DNA from: Fulvivirga sp. M361
GTDB taxonomy: Bacteria; Bacteroidota; Bacteroidia; Cytophagales; Cyclobacteriaceae
DNA length: 64,000 nt
Assembly: GCF_007097395.1 (NCBI RefSeq)
Contig: NZ_VKDC01000022.1
Span: 1-64,000 of the forward strand
Reading direction: 5' to 3'
The notes under the pieces were generated by a model that saw only the letters and a list, made by a program, of their open reading frames with translations, was not told where the DNA came from and searched no databases. A program made the position numbers and the translations under genes. Positions 18,522 through 26,124 of this stretch are shown here, piece by piece. Each line of letters opens with the position of its first letter. The stretch's first letter is position 1.

Positions 18522-21500
18522 TTAAAAGCCAACACGAAGCCCAATGGCTAATGTGCTGGGATTGGGTACAGAGAAATGGTCAAAACCAACAGCATTACTG
18601 CCACCGGCTGAAGCGTTTAATCCATTAAGGCTTGGATCAGCACCATCATAGTTTGACCATAGGATCAGGTTCGTACCTGTAACGTTGACCTGAAGACTAT
18701 TAATAAATACATTACTTAATAAGGAAGAAGGTAGCTGGTAACTTAATGTGATATCCATTAATCGAAACCAATTAATATCTTTTTCCACAAATAAGGACTC
18801 CGTTCTACCACGGCTTGAAGTATAGAAATCCTCATCCAGTAATACTTCCTGGGTGTTTCTTTCCCCGCTTTCAAGCACACCATCAAATACCACTCTTGTT
18901 TGACGATTGGCTGTACGTTGGCTCAAACCTGAAAATGTAAGTGATCGTTCTGTTGAGTTATATATATCTCCTCCTTTTCGCATATCCATGAGAAAAGAAA
19001 GTGTAAAACCTTTATAAGTCAGCGTATTAGTAAGTCCTATACTAAAATCTGATTCACGATTACCAATCTCTGTAAAAGTAGCATCTACTATTGGGTATCC
19101 GTCCGTTCCAATCAGGAGTTCTCCGTTGTCATTTCTTTCATAAGAATAACCAGTAATGGTCATAAAGGATTTACCAGGAACGTATCCGGCTCTGGCATTA
19201 CCTGCCAACCAGGTATCAGACAGATAGAATTCTTCTTGATCACCAGGAAGCGATATCACTTTGTTTCGATTAAGAGAAAAATTGGCATTAACGCTCCAGT
19301 TGAATGCACTATTTGCTATCACCTGACCGTTGATCATTATCTCAAGCCCTTGATTTTCTATCTCACCTGCATTGACCAATTGGAGAATATACCCAGTTGC
19401 ATAACTTAATCTTGGGTCTACTATCTGATCCCTGCTTCGGACATTGTAGTAAGTGAAGTCCAGGCCTATTCTGTTCTGTAAGAAACGAATATCAAGCCCT
19501 GCTTCATAGGATACTGTTGTCTCTGGCTTTATATTGTCATTAGGACCAAAAAAACCAACGTTAAATCCGCCTCCGGATCGTGTGAATTCCTGAAGAGCTG
19601 GTTGAATACGATGAGGCGGGGCATCTTTACCTACTTGTGCAAAAGATGCTCTGATTTTCCCAAATGATATGGGTGAGTTCGTATCTAGATTGAAAGCTTC
19701 AGAAAAAACAAAACTTGTACTCACAGAAGGATAAAAGAAACTGTTGTTTTGATCGGGTAAGGTGGAAGACCAGTCATTTCTACCAGTTATACTTAGAAAC
19801 AACATGTTTTTATAGTCGATCTTTGCTTCTCCAAATACTCCGATTAATCTTCTTCGCGAGCCACGTACTCCTACCTCACGTGAATCTGGATCAGTGTTGA
19901 TAATACTATATAGACCAGGCACCAATATGTTTTCACCATACCTGGAATCTACGCGATAATCCCTGTCTTCAATATTGTTGCCTAATGTGACTCCAATATT
20001 AAAGTCACCGAATGATTTGTTGGCGTTAATCAATATAAAAGAGTTTAATAATTGACTGTAAGCTTCATATTCCGCCATCAAACCATTGACCTCTTGAGCG
20101 ATACTTCTGCCAGGATATCTTTGTATTGATTCGGGGCTGTAGGTGGTCAGTCCTCTTGTGGTGTAAACGTCGGTACCAATTCGTCCGGTTACACTTAACC
20201 AATCGAAAATATCGTAAGTCAAACTTCCGTTTAATAAAATTCTATCTGTTTCATCAGTTATACTATTATTTTTAACCGTGAAAAGTGGATTTTCAATTTC
20301 ATCATCACTTAAATTCCCTTGTGCTCTGATGTCATTAGTAATAGGCCACCTTAATATATTTGCGTATATACTTCCGGTACCTTTTGAGATACGCTCTGAT
20401 TCGGTACGTATATAGCTGGTTGAGGTGGTCAGCTTTAGCTTAGGATTCAGCTTTGCCGTTAGGTTGACCCTGTAGGTGTTTTTGTCGTACCCTGTACTTG
20501 GGACTGATCCATCCTGTCTTGTAAAATTGGCGGAAGCCATGTAGGTAAGGTTTTCCGAACCACCACTTACATTGACCCCATGAAGTTGTGTAAAACCAGT
20601 TTCAAAAAAGTTTTCAACATTGTCAAATACCTGATTGTCAGGACCTATTGGTTCTCCCCAGTGAACAAAAGCTTCAGGATCATTGACTCCTTCTGTTCCG
20701 GTATTATATTGCTTTAGCAAATCAGGAAATCGATTTACCTTTTCCCACCTAAAGTTATTGGTGTAACTGATTTTGGCTTTACCTGCTTCACCACTTTTAG
20801 TGGTAATAATAATAGCCCCATTGGCAGCGTCAATGCCATACAACGCGGCAGCGGCAGGGCCTTTTAATACAGTAATACTTTCAACGTCATTAGGATCAAT
20901 GTCCGTCGCCCGGCTTGAATAGTCGGATTGACGATTAGGGGCTGAATTGAGAAGGTCGCCCTCATCGAGGGTGGTGTTATCGATAGGAATTCCATCAACA
21001 ATAAAAAGAGGTTGATTACTTCCACCTAAAGAGGATCCTCCTCTTATCACAATAGAAGAAGATGATCCGGGTAAGCCACTCGTGGTTCCTACTGAAACTC
21101 CCGCAATTCGTCCTTGTAATGCATTGATCAGGTTTGGGCGCGTAGTTTTTGATATATCTTCTCCTCCCACTTCCTGAATGGCATAACCAAGTGCTTTCTT
21201 TTCTTTTTTTATTCCAAATGATGTTACGACTACTTCAGTGAGTTGAGTTACGTCTGTTTTCATTTGAACATTAATGACATTACGACCTCCAATGGAGACT
21301 TCAACACTTTCATAACCGATAAAAGAAAAGATAATAGTCTGTGCAGAAGAAGGTGCAGCTAATGTATAGTTGCCGTCAATGTCAGTCACAGTACCTATAG
21401 TAGTACCTTTCATCAAAACGGAAACACCGGGTAGAGTCTCATCAGACTCTGATGTTACTGTACCCCTGATAGTTTGCTGGGCAAGACCATCCATTGACAT

Positions 21501-21545
21501 CAAGGAAGCACATATTAGGATTAAACATGTAAAAATTTTCTTCAT
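18522..21545 (-). CDS. SusC/RagA-family TonB-dependent outer-membrane transporter
   Basis: First gene of the minus-strand cluster. The 1007-residue protein has a signal peptide ending near GLAQQ, a carboxypeptidase-regulatory-like domain (about 24-100, IRGTVTSESDETLPGVSVL), a plug domain (about 110-250, LFIVDGIPID and NGAIIITTKSGE) and a barrel ending in RVGF. It would import the substrate bound by the SusD protein that follows. The genes downstream (LD-carboxypeptidase, amidase, serine hydrolase, DUF1611, epimerase) suggest peptidoglycan fragments or D-amino-acid peptides as cargo. That assignment is inference. Confidence 0.95.
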   Translation of the reverse strand: MKKIFTCLILICASLMSMDGLAQQTIRGTVTSESDETLPGVSVLMKGTTIGTVTDIDGNYTLAAPSSAQTIIFSFIGYESVEVSIGGRNVINVQMKTDVTQLTEVVVTSFGIKKEKKALGYAIQEVGGEDISKTTRPNLINALQGRIAGVSVGTTSGLPGSSSSIVIRGGSSLGGSNQPLFIVDGIPIDNTTLDEGDLLNSAPNRQSDYSSRATDIDPNDVESITVLKGPAAAALYGIDAANGAIIITTKSGEAGKAKISYTNNFRWEKVNRFPDLLKQYNTGTEGVNDPEAFVHWGEPIGPDNQVFDNVENFFETGFTQLHGVNVSGGSENLTYMASANFTRQDGSVPSTGYDKNTYRVNLTAKLNPKLKLTTSTSYIRTESERISKGTGSIYANILRWPITNDIRAQGNLSDDEIENPLFTVKNNSITDETDRILLNGSLTYDIFDWLSVTGRIGTDVYTTRGLTTYSPESIQRYPGRSIAQEVNGLMAEYEAYSQLLNSFILINANKSFGDFNIGVTLGNNIEDRDYRVDSRYGENILVPGLYSIINTDPDSREVGVRGSRRRLIGVFGEAKIDYKNMLFLSITGRNDWSSTLPDQNNSFFYPSVSTSFVFSEAFNLDTNSPISFGKIRASFAQVGKDAPPHRIQPALQEFTRSGGGFNVGFFGPNDNIKPETTVSYEAGLDIRFLQNRIGLDFTYYNVRSRDQIVDPRLSYATGYILQLVNAGEIENQGLEIMINGQVIANSAFNWSVNANFSLNRNKVISLPGDQEEFYLSDTWLAGNARAGYVPGKSFMTITGYSYERNDNGELLIGTDGYPIVDATFTEIGNRESDFSIGLTNTLTYKGFTLSFLMDMRKGGDIYNSTERSLTFSGLSQRTANRQTRVVFDGVLESGERNTQEVLLDEDFYTSSRGRTESLFVEKDINWFRLMDITLSYQLPSSLLSNVFINSLQVNVTGTNLILWSNYDGADPSLNGLNASAGGSNAVGFDHFSVPNPSTLAIGLRVGF

Positions 21546-21603
21546 AAGCTTAATAAGGTTTTTTGAGCGTATCTATATTAGATAAGTCAGAAGGAAACTA
21601 AAA

Positions 21604-21684
21604 TGTGTCAGATTTTTTTTGATGAAATCGTAATTAACTCATTTGCAGTAGTTTGAGTTTTTATGTAGTATTGAATCTGTCACA
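21604..21684. promoter_or_regulatory. Inverted repeat between divergent genes
   Basis: Arms TGTGTCAGAT (21604-21613) and ATCTGTCACA (21675-21684) match as inverted repeats with one mismatch, 61 bases apart. They lie in the 200-base space between the minus-strand SusC gene (start 21545) and the plus-strand gene at 21747. A second small dyad, TATCTA-TAT-TAGATA, occurs at 21570-21584 next to the SusC start. These may be regulator sites; no promoter motif was convincing here. Confidence 0.35.
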
Positions 21685-21746
21685 TCTAAGTCAAAACTTT
21701 GTAACCCTGCGGTTCGAAGCTTTATTAAATATGATTTTAGCGTTGA

Positions 21747-22736
21747 ATGATACCTGATAAAATAAAGTATGCTATAGAAAACTCTAATCTTTCCGGCGTT
21801 GTAGACCGGCGAAAGTATGGATTGGATTGGACTAAATATACCCGCACGGTGTTTGACCAATTTGCCAGGAGAATAAACTTTAAAGTGACTCAGGAAGTGA
21901 TAGATCACCCTTATTTGGTGAGCGGTTTACTACTTGTCGGTAAAGAAGAATTAGAGAATGTCCTATTCAAATATAGATTAAATAGTATTGACGATTTCAT
22001 TACTCACTTGAAAGGGCTTAATGATTACAATCCGCATCACTGGATCAGTGGTAAAACACTGTATTTGTATTGGCAGAATGGAAATGCCAAGGACAAGAAA
22101 CTAAACGTGTTGCTTACTTTTCTTGAAATTGACATGGGCCGTTGGGACGACTGGAAGAAGTCAGATGCACCGGATCAAACATCACTAAAGTCTAAGCTTA
22201 AAGGGAAAGAAGGTCTTTTGAAAAACCACTATCAAGGGTGTTACTTCCGATACTATCAAAAGACGGATGGAAGTCGTGTGTTGGTAAAGGCTCCTTTCCA
22301 GATCAAAGAGGACCCAAATCAAGGAATAATAGGTATAACTAAGACCGTGGGTCATTATTATAAAAGCTCAAGTGTGGCCATTCGGGATGGAGCGCTATAT
22401 ATAGAATGTGAAAATATTAACTGGAATGAAAAGGAAAGCCATGTTTTCAATGTAGGTTTTGAAACTAATCCACAACTGTTAATAGGTGTTTCCACTACGT
22501 TAAGCAGGAGAGGACATGCGTTGGGGATCAAAAATGTATTGGTCAGACAGGCAAAGCCTTATGACTACGATAAAACCGATGCGGAAGAAATACCTTTTGA
22601 TACTGTATTTGATGAACCCTGTGAAGAGTCACAAATGGTAGATTTTTTCAAACGAAGTGCACATAATCTCATTACCACTTCATTAGTACACAGCTTTCAT
22701 GAATTGCCGGGTTTTCCCGAAAAAGCATTAAAATAA
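21747..22736 (+). CDS. Unrecognised cytoplasmic protein
   Basis: A 329-residue protein with no signal peptide or membrane segment, so probably cytoplasmic. I do not recognise it. Residues 1-70 look helical and charged; residues about 80-135 hold GLNDYNPHHWISGKTLYLYW; residues about 160-290 look like a beta-rich domain with GCYFRYYQKTDG, GHYYKSSSVAIRDGALYIECEN and TTLSRRGHALGIKNVLVRQ. The C-terminus is helical. It is divergent from the muropeptide operon across a 200-base space containing an inverted repeat, so a sensor or regulator of that operon is one possibility, though no DNA-binding motif is seen. Confidence 0.75.
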   Translation: MIPDKIKYAIENSNLSGVVDRRKYGLDWTKYTRTVFDQFARRINFKVTQEVIDHPYLVSGLLLVGKEELENVLFKYRLNSIDDFITHLKGLNDYNPHHWISGKTLYLYWQNGNAKDKKLNVLLTFLEIDMGRWDDWKKSDAPDQTSLKSKLKGKEGLLKNHYQGCYFRYYQKTDGSRVLVKAPFQIKEDPNQGIIGITKTVGHYYKSSSVAIRDGALYIECENINWNEKESHVFNVGFETNPQLLIGVSTTLSRRGHALGIKNVLVRQAKPYDYDKTDAEEIPFDTVFDEPCEESQMVDFFKRSAHNLITTSLVHSFHELPGFPEKALK

Positions 22737-22769
22737 GCTGGTGAAAGATGATATGACAGTAGGGTAAAG

Positions 22770-24005
22770 TTACTTTCCATATTTTTCGAGTAGTAACTCC
22801 ATAATGATCTGTGCAGATACTTTTCCTTTTTCCTCTACAAAGGCCCGGGGAGTATCATCACCTACTTCATACGTCACGGATTCTGCTTTGAATTCATTTA
22901 AAAACCAGTTTTTGGAAACGGGCGATTCAGCGCCACCGTCTTCTTCCGTAATCGTTTCCCGCGGAAAAGCTTGTCTTAACCTGCTGATCCAGTTTTTTAC
23001 GATGCCCTTACTTTCAGGAAAAGTCTCGTTGTTAAACGTATAAAGCAAATCTTCATGGGTGGAATGAAAATCCAGCCCCAGGGCTACGCTGTGGTCCCCG
23101 TTTTTTACTTGTTGATGGACATACTTTTGAAACTGATCAATTTCAGGTTGGTTAAAATATTGCCAGTCGCGGTTAAGATCTACCCCACCTGCATTGTGCC
23201 TCCAGTGACCGTTGTCTACTCCATCCGGATTCATCATAGGTACTAACACAGTGCCGAATTGCGCTCTGAATTTTTTAGAGAGTTCCGTATCAGCTGTGAT
23301 TTCCTTCATAAACGCTTTCATGGCAATATAACCTGTCAGCTCCGGCGGATGCTGACGGCTTATGACCACTAATAAAGGTTGTTTTTTATCCACTGCTATT
23401 TTAAGAGCGCTGATCGTGATACCATTTCTACTGGTGCCAATGGATTGTTTCGTTACAAAACCCAATGCTGACACTTCATTTACCCAGCTTTCATTGTGTT
23501 TTGAGGTCATGAGCTCTTGCGCTGAGATCCATTGATACTGCGTTGATAGATCAAGTTTCAATATAACGCTGTCATTTTCCTGCAGCATATACCTTGTGCT
23601 ATCAAAGGGTTGCCAGTCCATACCATTCCGGCTGATGTCCGGATAGTAGCGGTGCTTACCATCCTTATAGCTGAGATGAAGATAGACCTCTTTGTCTACC
23701 TCAGCTTTAATTTTGAAAGAATACCAGGGACTCATATTAATGGGGGCGTTTTCAGGATGGATGCTTATCTGGTATAGCGTATCGTTGATCTTTGTAAATC
23801 CATTCATCCTTGCACCATCGAATTCATTGCTTACGGTAATCCCATCTATAGAGAAAGCACCTTTTTTCTGGGTTTCAATGGGTTTGGTTTTTGTGTTGGT
23901 TGATCCTGGAGGGTCATAAGACAAAGGAGCGGCTGTTTTTTTGGTAGAGGAGCAGGCGGCTGCGAGATATAGGAAAAAAAGGAATACGATAGTATGGAAG
24001 TGCAT
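22770..24005 (-). CDS. M14-family zinc carboxypeptidase, lipoprotein
   Basis: Exported metallocarboxypeptidase with a lipobox (YLAAAC). Residues about 45-190 form an N-terminal beta-sandwich of the kind preceding cytosolic-type M14 domains; the catalytic part follows. Zinc motif HPPE (about 219-222), substrate-binding NPDG and NAGGVDLNRDW (about 259-281), third zinc ligand in LDFHSTHED (about 314) and the catalytic Glu in VTYEVGDD (about 380) are all present. It may trim peptides from proteins or cell-wall stems. ATG at 24005 is used; a GTG start lies two codons earlier. It converges on the unknown gene ending at 22736. Confidence 0.88.
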   Translation of the reverse strand: MHFHTIVFLFFLYLAAACSSTKKTAAPLSYDPPGSTNTKTKPIETQKKGAFSIDGITVSNEFDGARMNGFTKINDTLYQISIHPENAPINMSPWYSFKIKAEVDKEVYLHLSYKDGKHRYYPDISRNGMDWQPFDSTRYMLQENDSVILKLDLSTQYQWISAQELMTSKHNESWVNEVSALGFVTKQSIGTSRNGITISALKIAVDKKQPLLVVISRQHPPELTGYIAMKAFMKEITADTELSKKFRAQFGTVLVPMMNPDGVDNGHWRHNAGGVDLNRDWQYFNQPEIDQFQKYVHQQVKNGDHSVALGLDFHSTHEDLLYTFNNETFPESKGIVKNWISRLRQAFPRETITEEDGGAESPVSKNWFLNEFKAESVTYEVGDDTPRAFVEEKGKVSAQIIMELLLEKYGK

Positions 24006-24407
24006 GGGCACGTGAGGTTTGTTTCGAGGGATTAAAAATAGGAAATAATTATATTGTTCATTGCCAGGTTGGTGCGATATAACTTTTGAATAGCTGATGT
24101 TAAGCCCAGATTCTCTACTTCTGACCGTGTCTATTAAGGGGAGGAGGTCATTAGCAGCTATACTTAAATCTTTGTACGCCCTGCGATTCAGGTCGATAAC
24201 TTGAATTGTTTAGCACTTCATATGTCCTTCCTTAGGTATGCTATGCGATTAGACCTCGTGTGAACTCAACCTGGAAAACCAAGGGTAATACAAATCTTCG
24301 TTACATTGAGTCAGTACTTTTCACTCAGCTTGACTAAGAACGCACATCAATGTCTCCGATCCATACTTTTAGTATTGAGAGGGTCTGATGGTTTTTATAT
24401 TGACAGG
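24006..24407. other. Intergenic stretch, nothing recognised
   Basis: About 400 bases between the M14 peptidase start and the toxin gene end. I see no open frame, tRNA or strong hairpin. It may contain the peptidase promoter. Confidence 0.4.
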
Positions 24408-24698
24408 TTATAATTCCGTAGAGTCTTTAGGGTTTGCCCAAAGTCTCAATAAATTGATTTTATCGTTATCATAGGAATAGAAAATAGTTGTTTGAGGAGA
24501 ATGTTGGTATTCCTTAGTACCTGGCTTACGTAATGAATCTTTTGATCTGTGCGGGGCTTTTTGAATATGAGCTAAACATTTTTCAAGGCGATTAAAAAAT
24601 TTACTTATCTCTCTATCGGTCCACCGACTTTCTAAGTATTCAATAATATTATCTAAATCTTTTTTGGCTTCATCGGTCCAGAAAATTTCTAAAGCCAT
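24408..24698 (-). CDS. ParE/RelE-family toxin
   Basis: A 96-residue basic protein of the RelE/ParE fold. Family marks are FWTDEAKKDLDNIIEYLESRW at the start (helical hairpin), a PHRSKDSLRK segment, and the closing strand pattern TIFYSYDNDKINLLRLW with NPKDS at the end. Such toxins inhibit gyrase or cut mRNA; which applies cannot be told from this sequence. The start overlaps the end of the antitoxin gene by 10 bases, the usual arrangement with antitoxin first. Confidence 0.85.
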   Translation of the reverse strand: MALEIFWTDEAKKDLDNIIEYLESRWTDREISKFFNRLEKCLAHIQKAPHRSKDSLRKPGTKEYQHSPQTTIFYSYDNDKINLLRLWANPKDSTEL

Positions 24699-24886
24699 CT
24701 TTCATATTTTTTCCTCACTTCACTATGAGGTGTCACTTTTCCTTCTTGTACTTGTTGCAACGCTTGATCCAATGAAGATGACAATTTTGATTCTTCCTCT
24801 AAAAATGCCTCTATTTTCCTCAATTCATTTTCATTGAATTGCATTACACGTTCAATTAAATGATATTTTCTCTTTTCAATATTCAT
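24689..24886 (-). CDS. Antitoxin partner of the ParE/RelE toxin
   Basis: A 65-residue, highly charged helical protein that precedes and overlaps the toxin gene by 10 bases. The C-terminal part contains GKVTPHSEVRKKYERWL, like the toxin-binding tail seen in antitoxins of this group, and the N-terminal part (NIEKRKYHLIERVMQFNENELRKIEAFL) is common in Bacteroidota addiction-module antitoxins. No clear ribbon-helix-helix motif is visible. The call rests on the gene order and on size. Confidence 0.75.
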   Translation of the reverse strand: MNIEKRKYHLIERVMQFNENELRKIEAFLEEESKLSSSLDQALQQVQEGKVTPHSEVRKKYERWL

Positions 24887-25221
24887 AAGCAGTAAACTTA
24901 ATTACCTAATAGTAAATATAACGTTTTCGTTGGTTATTTAGGTTGCATAAGGCAAATGTGAGAACACAGGCAATTCAGTCTTTATTAAATACACGGTTAA
25001 AAATATAACAATTACTGAAACCATATTGGAAACAAGTAACCTTAATAAAAAGTGTATAGCCTTAAAACATGTACTTTACCGCACGCTTAAAAACGGGACT
25101 TCTACCAGCCTTTCCATTAATCTTTTGTAGTCATGACCCATCTCGGCTTGAGGCTTATTTGATAATCGTCATTCAGAGGCCCGGGTGGCTCGGATAAATA
25201 TTCTTCTGGTAATGCAAAAAG
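24887..25221. other. Intergenic stretch, nothing recognised
   Basis: About 335 AT-rich bases between the antitoxin start and the phosphodiester glycosidase end. No gene, RNA or strong hairpin is visible. The antitoxin promoter should lie at the left side of this stretch. Confidence 0.4.
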
Positions 25222-26082
25222 TCACCGTCGAATAACCAAAGCATTGGCGACTTCCCGCTCGCCTTCATGATCAAAACTTTTGTTGTCAGAAGGGAAATTT
25301 ACCACTCCTTTACTTTTAGTCCATAGGGTGGTAGAGCCTCCACCGTCCAGGTTTAAGGCATCCATGCAACCCAGCGCTTTCATGAATTCTGCTAACTCTT
25401 TGGTAGACAAGCCTGCAGCTTCGGCATTTCTTCCGTCTGCTGTCAAAAGCACCAGGTGATTGTCGTCCGTTATGCCCACCGCTGTTCTGGGATGTCTGTT
25501 CAAATTGAATTTATCCTGGACCAGTTCCATGAATGCTCCATTTTGTAATAAGAGTGGGCCGGAAGACATGACTTCCTGAAAACTTTTTAGACTTTCAGTA
25601 CCTCCTTCTGGCGTAGCAATGACAGATACCTTTTTGTTGCTATCCATGGCTATGATCCCATTCCCATGTTGCGGGTTTAAAGCTGGGTCGTTGACATTGA
25701 TAATCTTGGAGTTAGCCATCAAAAGACAGACGGAGCCTCCCTCTTTTATGTTAAAAAAAGTACCATTTATGGCGGCTAACGCGTCGTTTTGTTCCCCAAA
25801 AACACTCGTTTTTTGAAGCCCTGAGTCCAGGTAGACTACTTTCATTTCAAGTGAATGTGCCAGGTCAATTTCCAGGATGTTAATGCTTTGCTTAGACTGA
25901 AACAGACTATCAAAGTGCTTGTATTTCCAGGTCAGGCCAGGTGTCAGCTGCTCGGTCAGCCATGAGTCTGTGTCTATGAGTGCCGGATTGATCTCTTCCT
26001 GGGCAAGTCCTGTCCTGAACGGTAGGATGAATAGCAGCAGTATATTTAGAAAATACAAACGTTGGAACTGGAATAGTTTCAT
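25222..26082 (-). CDS. Phosphodiester glycosidase family protein (NAGPA domain)
   Basis: Exported enzyme of the family that includes mammalian N-acetylglucosamine-1-phosphodiester glycosidase. Seen: a signal peptide (MKLF to GLAQE), the AINGTFFNIKEGG segment, HPRTAVGITDDNHLVLLTADGR and the hallmark NLDGGGSTTLW. Bacterial members often act on exopolysaccharide or cell-wall phosphodiesters. I chose ATG at 26082 because it begins directly with the signal peptide; an in-frame ATG at 26121 would add 13 residues. It follows the GH3 fusion gene by about 40 bases, so the two are likely co-transcribed and may act on the same cell-wall material. Confidence 0.85.
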   Translation of the reverse strand: MKLFQFQRLYFLNILLLFILPFRTGLAQEEINPALIDTDSWLTEQLTPGLTWKYKHFDSLFQSKQSINILEIDLAHSLEMKVVYLDSGLQKTSVFGEQNDALAAINGTFFNIKEGGSVCLLMANSKIINVNDPALNPQHGNGIIAMDSNKKVSVIATPEGGTESLKSFQEVMSSGPLLLQNGAFMELVQDKFNLNRHPRTAVGITDDNHLVLLTADGRNAEAAGLSTKELAEFMKALGCMDALNLDGGGSTTLWTKSKGVVNFPSDNKSFDHEGEREVANALVIRR

Positions 26083-26124
26083 TTGGGTGTAGTGGTGATT
26101 TTTGAAGTTGTGAAAACGCATTGA

